Below, in pieces: positions 20,505-32,359 of a DNA stretch of 64,000 nt. The notes beneath the pieces are model-generated. The model was not told the DNA's origin and made no database searches. It saw only the letters and a list, made by a program, of their open reading frames with translations. This DNA is from Hydractinia symbiolongicarpus (taxonomy: Eukaryota; Cnidaria; Hydrozoa; Anthoathecata; Hydractiniidae), in the NCBI RefSeq assembly GCF_029227915.1, contig NC_079875.1, positions 29,386,001 to 29,450,000 of the forward strand, in the 5' to 3' direction. A program made the translations under genes and the position numbers. Every line of letters begins with the position of its first letter. Positions within the stretch are counted from its first letter, which is position 1.

Positions 20505-21907
20505 AATCAGGCATGCCACCTAATCGTCAAGATCTCCCTCTGGACCTCCAACCATACCACCAGTTCAGAGAGAACCTATCGACAGTTGATGGTGTTGCAG
20601 TATATAGGGACAGGATAATTATACCACCACAGCTTCGCAAAGACATCCTTGCTGCGCTCCATGCCGCTCATCACGGAGTCACGTCCATGACAGGTAGAGC
20701 AGTGTCTTCGGTCTTCTGGCCCGGTATGATCACAGCCATCATTCAGCAGAGGAGCAATTGCAGCCACTGCAACCGCATGGCACCTTCTCAACCTGACGCA
20801 CCACCTTCACCGCTTAATTACCCGGAATACCCGTTTCAGTACATCTGCGCTGACTTTTTCCACTACAAGGGCCAGTACTATCTCGTCTGCGTCGATAGGT
20901 ATTCCAATTGGCCTATCGTGGAAGAATCTTCCGGCGGAGCGCAAAGCCTTATTAACATCCTACGACGCACGTTCGTCACCTATGGTATCCCAGACGAATT
21001 GTCTTCGGATGGGGGCCCAGAATTTACTGCTGCATCCACCAAATCCTTCCTGAATAATTGGGAAGTGAGCCATTGTCTGTCTTCCGTGGCATTCCCGCAT
21101 AGTAATTGCCGTGCAGAAGTCGGTGTGAAGACAGTCAAACGCATGATTACAGACAACACTGGGCCCAATGGTGAACTTGATACTGATACCCTCCAACGAG
21201 CAGTACTACAGCATCGCAATACGCCAAACCAGAATACCACGATGTCCTCAGCCATGTGTTTGTTTGGTAGACCAATCAAGGATTTTATACCGATCCTTCC
21301 CGGCAAATATAAACCGCACCCAACCTGGCAGAGCACCCTGCGGGACAGGGAAGGGGCCCTCCGAAACCGCCACATGAAGGTTACGGAGAGGTTGTCTGAA
21401 CATACATGAAGACTCCCCCCGCTTCTGGTAGGTGATCGCGTCAGGATCCAAAACCAAATCGGTCCTAATCCCCGGAAATGGGACAAGGCCGGTTCCGTGG
21501 TAGAAGTCAAGCAATATGACCTGTATGTCGTACGTACAGATGGTTCCGGCAGAGTAACGCTTCGTAATTGCAAGTTCCTCTGGAAGTATGTCCCTGTTCG
21601 TCAGCCAACACCACCAGTCTCTATTTTGGACACACAGAATGTACTACAACCAATTCCGGCTACAACTGGTCACACCTGTTTGCAGCCTACATCATCCGAT
21701 ACGCCCATGCCCTCAACGGGTCCCCTACCCTCAGATGATCCGCCGACCGCGCGATCGGTCCACCAGGAGCCTACATCACCAAACATCCCATTGGATTCCG
21801 AACCACCAGTGGAGCCGTGCCCGGCCCCTTTGGGCCTTCTGCCGCCTCGTAGATCCACCAGGGCTCGACGACAGCCATGCAAGTTGAAGGACTACGAATT
21901 GATATGA
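20505..21907 (+). pseudogene. Ty3/gypsy integrase and C-terminal domain, orphan 3' part
   Basis: Starts with the end of the RNase H to integrase linker (LPLDLQPYHQFRENLSTVDG) and then an H-H-C-C zinc site (HAAHHG ... CSHCNR). The catalytic core has Asp at 20852-20854 (CADFF), Asp at 21008-21010 (SDGGPEF) and Glu at 21116-21118 (NCRAEVGVK), a spacing of exactly 35 residues between the last two. The first frame stops at 21409. The integrase C-terminal strands and a Pro/Ser/Thr-rich tail continue in another frame to 21907 (VVEVKQYDLYVVRTDGSGR; LPPRRSTRARRQPCKLKDY). Downstream, gactggggggagat at about 21949 looks like a polypurine tract, but I could not identify LTRs. Markedly GC-richer than its neighbours and unlike the intact gypsy at 55-59 kb. 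No gag, protease or RT remains. Confidence 0.85.
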
Positions 21908-24371
21908 CATTCCCCGATCTCTAAACTTTCGTCATCTCTGTTGCCACGATGACTGGGGGGAGATAGAGAACTATTATGTACTGTTTACACTATTATGTAC
22001 TGTTTCAATTATTATGTTTTATACGTTTGGTTCATCCTACTTATCATTGTATATATATATCTTTAGATTCTAACATTGCAAACATATTATAAACATATTG
22101 TGAAGCAAATGGTCTCCATGCCTATCTAATAACAATAACTGTGGGTACATCAGGATTCCTCATATTAAATTCTTTGATGCCTCATTTAATATGCTCAAAG
22201 AGAGACTCAAAAAACATATTCCTGCAACCTACTATATATATATTCACATGGTTTGTACCACACTCTACATGGTTCTAGACTTTTTTTTGTCTTTGTTTGT
22301 CTGTGTAACCTAGCGTTTCCCTAGGCCTGTCCTTGTTTGTTTTTGTCCACGGTGACTATCATAACCCTAGCATCTAGCTATTTTGGTAGCCTCCCTCCAA
22401 CATACTCAGATATAGTTAACATATAGTATATATAAAATGAATTAATATTTCTAGGCTTTATATATTTACTGGATACTCGTAACCGTAGATTGTTGGTAAA
22501 AATCTTATATATTAATTCCCTTGCGTGAGTAAAACTGTGAGTCCACGACACGGAAATCACGGGTCACTTTCTTATGACGTGGCTGTACGCTAAAATTTAA
22601 CTAAAAAGATTAGGGATGTACTTCATAGAAATCGCACATAAGCTGTAAATATATAACCCGCTGCTAATAACGATATAAATATATATACCCTTATGCCAAA
22701 AAACTCTATGTTAGCATATATATATATATATAGGTATCGCTACATATGAAACGGTATTAGATATTCACAAAGCATACGGACTGTTAAATGAAGTTCCTAG
22801 CATAAAACAGAAATTGTGTTTACGAAAAAGATGGCTGTTCTTTTTGAGTATTCTCTACTACAACGGGAGAATTACCTTTAAAATTACAAACCAACAACAA
22901 CTTGCACCCGTCTCTTAGTAGAAACTAAAAATATATCATTTCTTTCGCTGAATTAACCAATCGAAATGCGAGAAGAACTTAACCACAAGATGAGTACATG
23001 ATATTATACGTAGCTAAGATTTTATCTGTATAAATATATTTTTTAAATAAATCGCTTCGAACAATTTGGGTGCCATAGGATCGGAAAGAGCTGACGCTAC
23101 CTAATATTTCTTTAACGGAATGACAAAAAAAACAAGTGTAAGTGATTTCTTATGTAACGTTTGATATCATGTTATAGCATTAGAAATGCTTTTTATAGAA
23201 TTGTCCAGTACGTCAGTGTGTATAAAGTCAAGTCACGTTGTAAGAAAACATTGTCCATGTCCTTTCGCAAGTCGCTAGAGGAATATTGTCAGGAATCAAT
23301 GATTAAATGACGAAAGAAGGTTCGTGGTCTTTTTCATGCAGGCCAAACAAATATGAATTTCATATTTTACTGATTCCAGCTCCAGAAACAGGCGACTTCA
23401 CACATTCACATGTTGGTTTAGGTAAAAGATTTTAAAAATGTTAACATTAATCGTTTTCACGTCAGATCAATTTCGCTGCAAAACTGATGTGCAATTATGC
23501 AATGACGGAAATATGTTGTTGTCAATCTCACCAGTTACGTTACAAAAACGAAAGAGCATGTTTCCTAAAAGGATAGGCATATATTAAGTTTCGCATCTTT
23601 CTGCGTTTTATGAAACCTTACGAAAAATGACTTGGACATGAAGACATGACCTTACTTTATTTGTGTTTCAGATTTTTACTAACTGCAAGCTTCAATAGTG
23701 CACTCAGTGACAAAAACTAACAATATACAAAAACAGAAAACTAGGTCAAAATCTAACTGGCTTTTTTAAAATAATTACTGCTTCGTTTGTGTTGTGGCAT
23801 TTCCTATTGTACTTAAGTGAGAAAAGGTTTGACAAAGAAGCACTGTAAAAAAACACAAAAAGTTGTTTAAGCTTCCTTTGAAAAAACAGTTTATCAAGCA
23901 TTGTTTGTCGTAACAAGATATATAGTGGAAATTTTTATGACACACTTAAGCCCCCGCAAGGTTGAAAATAGTAAAAAATTTATTAGAGAAGTTCTACCAG
24001 TGTGTCGATATCGTTAAGAAAAGCGGGATACTTTCGTTAATTATAATTTTTGTGCGCGGAATATTATTTTTCATAAATAAATAAGCGAATATACAAAGAT
24101 TTTTTTATTTTTGTAGGACCAGCTATATGCACAATTGTTCTGGAGTTGAAATGCAGGTTGGCATCTAATAAAGGGGGTCAAGTATTTGACGACTATACAA
24201 AACGGTACATAATGATTCAATTCTGCATATTCGCAAGGAGCGCGCAATACTTAAATCTGTCCTAAAGGCTTGTTGCGGGAAAATAAATCCGCGGGTAATT
24301 TATGTTTGAGTGTATTGCAGTTTGCTGTTTAGCGGGCGTGCACGGTTTTATAGCACACGATACGTAATATA
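21908..24371. other. Non-coding AT-rich stretch with TA-rich microsatellite
   Basis: No supported gene. A perfect (TA)n-like run lies near 22714-22731, and other TA-rich blocks at 22056-22070 and 22230-22245. Nothing else recognised. Confidence 0.4.
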
Positions 24372-24602
24372 TTAAAAAGTAAAAAAATCACATACAGCAA
24401 TCCAGATCGTCGATTCCAACTTCTGGGCTCCCACAATTGCTTTTTCCGCCTTTCCATAAAATGCTGGTAAACCATACTAAAAAAGTGATCGCAAGTTATA
24501 ACTTACAAAGATTGTAAGATTGTTGGAATTGTAAAAATTCGACTTACCATCCTTCAGTGTGACATATTTTCTGTTCTTGCTTCTGAAGTCTCTTTTGTCA
24601 CT
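24372..24602 (-). CDS. Candidate two-exon gene end, unknown
   Basis: Minus-strand exon 24602-24548 (after acceptor tttatag, before donor gtaagt) reads SDKRDFRSKNRKYVTLKD and splices in phase to 24463-24372 (acceptor gtttaccag). That second exon reads AFYGKAEKAIVGAQKL then ESTIWIAVCDFFTF and a stop. A similar sequence ending ggatg|gtaagt occurs at 24692 and may be a related exon. No family recognised. The support is phase-consistent open exons with consensus splice sites in a very AT-rich region, so false positives are possible. Confidence 0.3.
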
Positions 24603-24825
24603 CTATAAATAAATTAAAAAACAGATGCACCGTTCTTTGGATCAGGTAAATGAAAAAATAGATAATAAATCAGTAAAAACACAACTTACCATCCGCTACT
24701 ACAAACTTTTTACCCAGTCATGTTACTTTTTCTCATCGTCAGAAACTATTTCCTCTTGCTCAACATGGCTTATCACGACTAGGAATAAAATCATTCTGGT
24801 TAATTAATTTCTTTTCTTAAAAAGT

Positions 24826-25690
24826 CATGGGATATCAGTAACTGTGGTATGAATTCCCTACATGAACAAGATACAATGTCATTATTAAATCCTGAATGGG
24901 TAGTTATAATTGAAGCGAAAAACCATTAAACTTACGCTTGGCAAATATGGTTTTATAAGAATTTTATAATTACAGAAAGCATGCGATGTTAATATTGTAA
25001 TATTGTTTGAAAAAGACGATTGAGGACAATCATCATCAAAGTCCTAAAAATCTTTAATGTAAAAAGCTGTCATCACACTTCGTTAAAAAGTAATGAAAAA
25101 TTCTACAAACATTCCAATCGTGTTTAATATTAAATATTGCTAAATTTTGTCTATGTACATCTCCGATGTGCCGACGGTAAGCTGAATGTTGTTCGCAAAA
25201 AACGTCTATCAAAGCATGTGCTAAACTTAGCATCACAGCGCTGAATGTAATGTGATATAGCGACAAGTTGGGTCAATGTTTTTTATAAGAACGACCGGAT
25301 GTGCTTATTGTTTTAATATTTTTTAAGCTTTATATTTATTCTTATTTGGGTTCCTCCTAAAAAAGAGAAGTATGTTATCAAACTTACGGCAGAAACAGTT
25401 TGATTTTGTAGAAAATCAAGTCTTTTTTTAGAGAAACGATCTATAGTGGCCAGTAGTCACGACATTTTAATTTATTTTCTTGAATTGCCGTGGGACATCC
25501 GAGTAACCGTATTTAAATTCTATACATAAAAAGATACAATGTCATCATCATTCATTACTGGGTAGTTATAACAGAAGCGAAAAGTCATTATACTAAAAAC
25601 GTACGCTTGGGATGAAAGCATGTAAGGTTAATATAATGTTAGAAAAGCACACTTGAAAATAATTTTGAAAGCTGCAAAAAAAAGAGCTGT
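24826..25690. repeat. Diverged direct repeat of about 200 bp (24826-25030 and 25488-25690)
   Basis: Both blocks share gatacaatgtcat, gggtagttataa, agaagcgaaaa and acgcttgg in the same order and spacing. Identity is moderate. They may be LTR-like or duplicated flanks of a decayed element. The 450 bp between them hold no gene. Confidence 0.5.
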
Positions 25691-25708
25691 CGTGACTTGA
25701 ATGACTAG

Positions 25709-26389
25709 ATGAAGTCTATCATAAACCACTTCTGGTGGGCTTGTTCGACTTGCGAAGGAGATCCAATATTATTGAAGGAAAAGTGGCAGAGCTTACTCTA
25801 TCATATCCGTGGGGTACATTATTGGGTAAATAATACGCTATATCATAAGTGTGCTCATGAAGAACTTACCCTGCTACAACAAGCTCAGAAGAAGTGGTTA
25901 ACCGAAGAAAACCCTGCTTACATCGCCCTGGAGAAAATTGTTAATGAAAAACAGCTACTAAACGATTTAAAATACTTAGCTGATTTCAAGCACACTGGAC
26001 AGCTCGAGGTTTACCATTCCCTGTTGAATAAGTACTGTCCCAAACGCTTAGTATTCTCGTACGCTGGGATGGTTGCTAAGACGGAACTAGCTGTGGTTGA
26101 CCACAACTCGGGTGTAGAACGACAACAAGCCACTACATCCGATGGGAGGTTGAAGTTCAAAGTTTCTTTCACCAAAATTACGAAGGAGTGGGTGGCAAAA
26201 AAAGTAATGGATCCGAAAGAAAAGAAATACCAAGAGGACTTGATAAAGGAAGTGTTTGATTTGGTTCAAAAAATCAAACCTCCTATATTTTTCAAGTTGC
26301 TTGAAACACCCAGAAATATTGCATTAAAAATAAACCCTGGGAAAGAAATTGCTGTCTGGAATATGCGTTCAAGATTTACCTTAAAGTAA
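25709..26389 (+). pseudogene. C-terminal part of a DDE-type (Kolobok/IS4EU-like) transposase
   Basis: The intact 226-residue frame contains SIINHFWWACSTCEGDPILL, KEKWQSLLYHI, TGQLEVYHSLLNKYCPKR, SYAGMVAKTELAVVDHNS and KVSFTKITKEWVAKKVMD. I recognise this block from a family of cnidarian and fish transposon proteins whose upstream part carries GDGRCDSPG and DRH boxes and, in some, a THAP domain. The superfamily name is from memory and is uncertain. The upstream catalytic half is absent (25.4-25.7 kb is non-coding), so this is a 5'-truncated copy. It converges on the P2X7-like ORF, with 143 bp between their stops. Confidence 0.6.
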
Positions 26390-26531
26390 CCCCCTGGTTT
26401 ATAAATGATATTTAGCATTACATCAAGAAACGCTTATTTTACAATTCCGAGGGACATTTGTTATATTTTAAAAACATGTATTGTAAAAATTTCATTCATG
26501 ATCTTTACAATTATACATGTTCTTATATATT

Positions 26532-26891
26532 TTATTTGTCCGAATCCATTCCTGATTCTGTGTATGGCACGTATAATGGCACGTATACCCCATCGGGCTG
26601 CGGGTATTCATTACGGATTACCCACACAACACATGATGGTATAGGCTTTCGATAACCTATGCCCAGTCTTTCATACACCCACCATATATATTGTTTATAA
26701 GCAGCAAACCGATAGGATCTGTTGCAAAGTTCATGACGAATCCCTCTCATGTTGTGAATAGCACCTAGTGCTGTCCGGAACACAGGTTCCGGCAAACAAA
26801 CCATTTTGAATTCATCCGAATTTGTAACACACGTATGACCTAAGCGAAAAAAGATCTTTAAAAAGGCGTACCCCCGTGTGTAAATAAACAA
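26532..26891 (-). pseudogene. P2X7-receptor C-terminal (intracellular, zinc-binding) domain-like fragment, copy 1
   Basis: The minus-strand frame reads MVCLPEPVFRTALGAIHNMR, NRSYRFAAYKQYIWWVYERL, PIPSCVVWVIRNEYPQPDG and VYVP. This matches the pattern YR-AYRQ-WW-GRLG-G-RR-IPSC-V--IR--YP--G-Y of the P2X7 cytoplasmic domain. No P2X transmembrane or extracellular part is present. In invertebrate genomes this domain is known outside receptors, in multi-copy proteins of unknown role. The N-terminal cysteines of the domain are missing upstream, so it is partial. A short duplication near the end (VPLYVPY; cacgtataatggcacgtata in DNA) is specific to this copy. It faces the transposase C-terminus on the opposite strand. 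Confidence 0.7.
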
Positions 26892-27232
26892 CGTTTAGCT
26901 TTCTAAAACTTTGTTATGACAGAACAGAAAGTGATTGATCTAGCAAACAAGGAAGTAAATTACACGATAAGAAGATATTTTAATCAATAGAAACCTTGAA
27001 AATGACCGCTTTTCTAGCACCAACGTTGTTTTCCAAAGCTTCTAAGGCCATGTTCACACGTTGCGGATATATTTCCTTCCGGAGTATAACTGTTTCGAAA
27101 TGCCCAGCGACCGGCATGTTCACATGAAAAATAGGGGTAATAGTTTGATGTTCTCGCCCAGCCAGTCCAGTTAATCATATAACTGGACTAAATATTATGT
27201 GGATGAGCAAGAGCGTTAAGAAAGTAAACAAA

Positions 27233-28170
27233 ATGGCGTCTGAGGGCTCGTTCACATGGACTGATAAGGAGATTGAGCTTCTGCTGGAGACAGTGAAAGC
27301 CTACAAAGTGGAAAATGAACTACAAGGAAAAGACTGGGAGAGTATCAGGACTAAGTATGAAACAACAATTGGAAACTTTCAAGATTCTTACCCAAAGAAC
27401 AGTGATGAAGACTATCCAAGGAGTGGTAACAGACTCAGCGAACTGAGTAGGCAGAGAGTTACTAGCAAACTGAAAAACATACGTTCCAGCTACAAGAAGG
27501 CTGTAGATGCTGGCCGCAGAAGCGGTGGGGGTAGAGTGGTCATGACATTTTTTGACCTGTGCACTGAGATATGGTCAGGGTCACCATCTACTACTAGCCT
27601 GAGTGGTGGTTTTGAATCTTCTGCAACAGTTCCAACTCAGGAAAGTTCTACTGTCGAATTATCAGAGCCTAATATTTCCCCTGTTCTGCCTCTGAACTCT
27701 ACATACAATGATGATACAACAATTGATGACCATGGTGAGTTAGTTTTCTCATGCAGTTCAACATCTTCCAGTAAGGACAGCAGCAGTAATAATGAAGACA
27801 GACGTAAGAAAATTGGAAAATAGTTGAAAGGCATAATCGGCTATCAAAAAAGTTGTCGCTTGAAAATCAACAATTAAAACTTGCGAGGGAGGACTTGGAA
27901 TTAAATCGAAAGTTATTAGATAGAATTGATCAGTCAGATGCAGACTTTAAGGACAGTATGTCTAAAATGGCAAAGTGCATTGAACATGTGGGGAACACTA
28001 TTGCACAAATTTTTGCAAGTATACATGCTACAAATCCCCAAAGACCACAGGTTGTAACATATGATTTCTTTCCAAACGTAAGCAATACAGTTTTGAACCA
28101 ACCTGAGGTTCGAGTGTCAGAAGTCAATGATATCTTAGAACGTGCATTTCGAGGTCAACAACAGAAATAG
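27233..28170 (+). CDS. Harbinger Myb/SANT-like DNA-binding protein (one frameshift)
   Basis: ATG at 27233 is preferred over 27197 because it opens directly into MASEGSFTWTDKEIELLLE, the start of a trihelix/Myb-like domain (W-D-EI-LLLE, about residues 8-100, ending RRSGGGRVVMTFFDLC). A Ser/Thr-rich acidic linker follows and the first frame stops at 27823. A one-base shift near 27818 continues as IVERHNRLSKKLSLENQQLK with a heptad-like leucine pattern, then ends RAFRGQQQK at 28170. In Harbinger elements this protein binds the transposon ends and brings the nuclease to DNA. The C-terminal coiled coil plausibly mediates dimer or partner contact. With the single frameshift the copy is probably dead. 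Confidence 0.8.
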
Positions 28171-28334
28171 TGACATATTTTAAAACTGAAGTAATTTTCA
28201 CAGCTTATATAGATATTTTATTTACAGTAGTATATATACTAATTTTTCTGGTACTGTACACCAGGTTATCCAAAACAAATATTAAAACTATAGCTATGGT
28301 ATAGTTTGATGTAGGAAGAATGTTTTTGGTGCCT

Positions 28335-29260
28335 TTATTCAAAGTACTTCGTAAATATTTTTCGATTTCGTTTTCCTCCCATATCATTGCTAGTGCTGGC
28401 GTGTGCATCAACTATAGTTAGAGGTTGCTGTTGGTTTTGTTCTTGATTTACTGTTTGAGTTATATCATTAGATAATGTTTCTTTGTTATGTTCACAAAAA
28501 TTTTGCAAGATAAAACAGGCATATATTATAAGCAATGTGTCATCTAATTTTGTGTCCATCTGTTTCTTCAGTATCCCAAAGCGGCCCTTGAGTCTACCAA
28601 AAGCACATTCAACTACCATCCTAGCCGAAGATAATCGGTATGAATAAAACTCTTCCTGAGGATTACTTCCTCCAGCTGCATATTCTTTCATAAGATATGG
28701 GAGAAGTGGATAAGCAGGGTCACCTAACAAACACACTGGCACTGGTGTTTCTCCTGAAACAATCACTTTCGAATTAGGTGGGATTGCACCTGCCCTTAAC
28801 TGGTCATTGAAAACAGAATTCCCCCAAATTCGTGCATCATGCACACTCCCAGGCCAACGCACGACTACATCAAAAAAGCAATACCTGTAATCCACAAATG
28901 CCTGAACATTAATAGAATAGCGTCCTTTTCGATTAATGAAATCACTTGCGTTGTCTTTTGGGCATTTTATATCAACATGCGTTCCATCCACAGCCCCTAA
29001 ACATTGAGGGAAACCGTGACTGCTCTCGAATTTTGTGGTCATTTCATTAACTCTATCGATAGTCATGGGCAAAGATATCAACCTGGGTCCAAGATTATCA
29101 CAAATTGCTTTACACACTCGCTTAACAACTACCAAAACTGTGCTCTTACCAATACCAAACGCATTCGCTGTCTTTCGCATTCTTCCTTCATCAGATAGGT
29201 AGTACAGAGTAAGAGCAACTTGAGTTTCAACCGATATTGCTGCACGCATTACAGTTGTTT
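28335..29260 (-). CDS. HARBI1-type DDE nuclease of Harbinger, N-terminus lost
   Basis: The open frame spells a helix-turn-helix region ([20 protein letters not shown]) and the full DDE core: [12 protein letters not shown] (first Asp), [28 protein letters not shown] (second Asp), [17 protein letters not shown] (Glu). The first internal ATG is at 29249. True family members have about 80-100 more residues before this, and here they are replaced by sequence of the 540-bp repeat, so the 5' end of the gene is truncated even though the catalytic residues remain. It is convergent with the Myb-like gene, as is usual for the superfamily. Confidence 0.88.
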
Positions 29261-29799
29261 GTTTGCTTTCAGCTTGTCTTTGGGTGTAACGACCCCACTT
29301 ATTACCCCAGTTCAGTAAGGTGCCCAAGTTTACTAACTTGGTCTTCAGGCTTGACAACCCTGCTGTCCTTAGTCAAAATATGTACAGGCTGGTCCTGTCA
29401 TGACAACCTCCTGTGTAAGGCTGAGTGTAGGGGCCCTGTAACACATGTGAAAAGCTACAGCCAGAGTCACAAGTTCTGGCGCACAGGAGGGTTTTTATTT
29501 AATTCTTTTTTATATCATATATTTTTGAGATACACATTTTTTCTATTTGTGTTTGTTCTGTAACCAGTCCGTTTATGTTGTCTTGTGTCGTATTGTTTGT
29601 GATTGAAGAATTGTTTTTTCTCTTTAAGATTTTCTCAGAGAATAGTTATAGGTCCAAGTTGGACAGTACTCATGCTTGTAATAAGCAAGAAAGTGTAGTC
29701 AGCACCTTCTTTTGGGAGCCTAATCCCAATTTATTTACACCCACCGTCCCTGTAGACAAGATACTTCAGTGCAGCTTGCTGTATTGTAAACGCTTTTCA
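29261..29799 (+). repeat. 540-bp direct repeat R, left copy (partner 31735-32282)
   Basis: Nearly identical by eye to 31735-32282, both plus-oriented. It begins tttgctttcagcttgtcttt and ends gtattgtaaac-cttttca. It includes a core cttgtctttgggtgtaacga related to the tandem units behind the 34-kb USP copy, and a 7-bp stem ccaagtt/aacttgg. Conserved short ORFs inside it are not convincing genes. The left copy has no USP domain immediately in front and abuts the Harbinger nuclease. Confidence 0.85.
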
Positions 29800-30779
29800 T
29801 AAATGTATCTGAATCGGATATAGGGAGGTTAGTAACAATAACTGCATATCCAAAGGCCATGTGTGCTTTGGGAAAAAGCTGTCACCATTTATAGACTTAT
29901 AAATTTCGCCGCGTATTTGTTGAATATTGCTATTGTTAAGATTGCTGAAGAAAATTTTTCCTTTACCGGCGTTTGTTGCGTTCAGTGACATTTTCTGCTT
30001 AAAAAAATATTATAATGTTAAGACGAATAATTGACTGTCAAAACAATGAGAATGATCAGTTTGCCAAAACGGCCTTCATCATAAGCAGGTACCGCTTCTT
30101 CCCTGTTTCTGTGAAACATGTTTCACCTGCCCGAGAGAAAAAGGGTCCGAGCAAACTCCTTGCGATTACAGAAGTCCCCGTTCATTTTTCTTAGAAAGAT
30201 GTGTGTACTCAGACCAGATTAAAAAATAACGGTCGCAATGTGCGCATTAGCTATATACAATCTTGAACATACTTCCTGAAGATAAATAAAATTTTATGGT
30301 AGCAATGTTTACAGTTGAAGAATCTCGAAGATACTGTCAAGAATATTTCGAATGCATTATTCGATTCAAAGGGCGCGTATTTTGATTTTACATTGAAGCA
30401 GCGGTGGTTGAGGACTGTGATTTAAACGAGAATGTTTGAATCTTGGAGCGGGAAAGTTCGATCCTTATGTCTGGATAATTGTAGGACGCAAAAGGAAGCA
30501 TAAAGCGGGAATTTTCAAACTGATTGCAAATTGCAAAATGGCTGGAATTTTCGATCCGATTGCAAAATGGCGGGGTTTTTCGATCCGTTTTATTAAAAGT
30601 CGCATCCCTTTTTGAGGATGAGTCTAGTCCCCTAAAATATTATTGCCTAATAGGACCAGGCTGTTGAAGAAAACCACAATGTTTTACCTAAAATATATAT
30701 GTAGACAGAAAAAAAAATATTTTTATAATTAGACTGGTGCCAGAGTGGGTCAAAATCGTTTCATTTATCACCTATTGCG
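29800..30779. other. Non-coding, with a tripled 30-bp unit
   Basis: A unit of about 30 bp containing gcaaaatggcggg and tttcgatccg is repeated roughly three times at 30497-30590. No gene recognised. This is the 5' flank of the third USP segment, and no Cys-box exon was found in it. Confidence 0.45.
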
Positions 30780-31531
30780 AGGTCTATTTCGCTTAACATG
30801 GCGAAGCTGAAGCAATCATTGTCACCTGTTGACCCTTCGAATTTTCTCTGGGCCCTTGAACGTCAAATGCACTCTGATGGGAAAGTGGACTTCTAATTTA
30901 ATACTCAGCAAGATGTAGCAGAGATTTTGTTTGTGGTTTTGGACGCCCTTAAGGGATTTTCCCCGATTGCTGCAGATAAAATCCCAACTGAAATCTCAAT
31001 GTCCGTAAGCTGTAACACCTGCCTGTGCACCTCGGTAAATGTCGAAATGCAGGACATTTTAACACTGCCAATGACATCTAAAGTCCAATCTTGTGTCAGC
31101 AAATTTTTAGAACCGGAAATTCTAACTGATGGAAACAAGTGGTTTTGTCCGCAATGCTTTGCACATAGAGAGAGTACTAGAGAAACGCAAATCAGCAGGA
31201 GTAGTGAAATCTTATTCCTGCATCTTAAAAGGTTTTTAAAACATGGTGAACATCTGGTAAAAGACAACAGAGTTGTTGAATGTGTTTCTTTACGTGACTC
31301 TCTCCTGCAACTACCTCTCGTCAGTGTACGGACACAATGTTTAATCAGAACTACTCATTGTTAGCAACAATTAATCACTCCGGTACGTTAACCGCAGGTC
31401 ATTATTGGGCTTATGTTAAGGATCCTGCCACAAATTCTTGGTACCACTGCAACGATAGAGCGGTTTGCAAATGCTCTCCACCTATTCTCAACAACAATTC
31501 ATGTTATATTCTTTGTTACGTTCGCTGTTGA
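30780..31531 (+). pseudogene. USP deubiquitinase segment, second subfamily
   Basis: The frame reads SPVDPSNFLWALERQM, then an in-frame stop near 30896, NTQQDVAEILFVVLDALKG, CNTCLC, DGNKWFCPQCFAHRESTRET and LFLHLKRFL. After a one-base shift near 31340 it continues YSLLATINHSGTLTAGHYWA (His box) and WYHCNDRAV. It lacks the N-terminal Cys box, so as present it cannot be a protease. The order PSNF, QQDV, CxxC, LKRF, GHY, CND is that of USP17-like enzymes. Protein identity with the 33-34 kb copies is low, so it is a distinct subfamily. It is followed at 31735 by repeat R, as the other subfamily is followed by its own tail units. Confidence 0.78.
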
Positions 31532-31734
31532 TCCGCTTTTTCTTTCTTTCTTATACATTTATCATTACGTTTATAAAACCTGTACTTCCAGGGTCATGGG
31601 GGAGGAAAATGTAAATCCGAGCGGTTTTATATTACCCCAGCTAGTTCATTCGAACCAGTTTTGCCGTCAATACCCAGAGGGTAAAGAGTTCAGCTCACTC
31701 TTCTCTGGTAACTTAAAAGAAGCTTAGCAAGGGG

Positions 31735-32282
31735 GTTTGCTTTCAGCTTGTCTTTGGGTGTAACGACCCCACTTTTTACCCCAGTTCAGTAAGGTGCCCA
31801 AGTTTACTAACTTGGTCTTCAGGCTTGACAACCCTGCTGTCCTTAGTCAAAATATGTACAGGTTGGTCCTGTCATGACAACCTCCTGTGTAAGGCTGAGT
31901 GTTGGGGCCCTGTAACACATGTGGAAAGCTACAGCCAGAGTCACAAGTTCTGGCGCACAGGAGGGTTTTATATAATTCTTTTTTATATTATATATTTTTG
32001 ACATATACATTTTTTCCATTTGTGTTTGTTCTGTAACCAGTCCGTTTATGTTGTTAGTTCTGTCTTGTGTCGTATTGTTTGTGATTGAAGGATTGTTTTT
32101 TCTCTTTAAAATTTTCTCAGTGAATAGTTATAGGTCCAAGTTGGACAGTACTCATGCTTGTAATAAGCAAGAAAGTGTATTCAGCACCTTCTTCTGGGAG
32201 CCTAATCCCAATTTTATTTACATCCACCGTCCCTGTAGACAAGATACTTCAGTGCAGCTTGCTGTATTGTAAACCTTTTTCA
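31735..32282 (+). repeat. 540-bp direct repeat R, right copy (3' tail of a USP segment)
   Basis: Matches 29261-29799. It is preceded by agcaagggggtttg, the same phrase that precedes the tandem units downstream of the other USP subfamily (for example about 34350), which links R to USP 3' ends. Right edge near 32282 (ttttca). Confidence 0.85.
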
Positions 32283-32359
32283 CGTTTTTGGACCGATGGA
32301 ACCAAAGTGTCTCTTAGGCTTGTGCCCTGTGTGTATGCAGTTAAGGGGTGGGACAGTCA

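Larger units (their letters stand above)
27046..29260 (+). mobile_element. PIF/Harbinger DNA transposon, right end truncated
   Basis: The left end starts ggccatgttcacacg directly after TAA (27043-27045), fitting a Harbinger TIR and 3-bp target site. It contains the two expected convergent genes, a Myb/SANT-like DNA-binding protein (plus) and a HARBI1-type nuclease (minus). The right TIR and the nuclease start are missing because the sequence switches at 29261 to a 540-bp repeat seen again at 31735. Confidence 0.85.

Noticed and set aside
30380-30460. tRNA-derived SINE head (gttcgatcc word)
   Set aside because: No A-box at the proper distance and no foldable tRNA.
29261-32282. Calling 29261-32282 an LTR retrotransposon
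   Set aside because: The two 540-bp copies are direct repeats, but the interior has no gag, protease, RT or integrase, and no target duplication was found.
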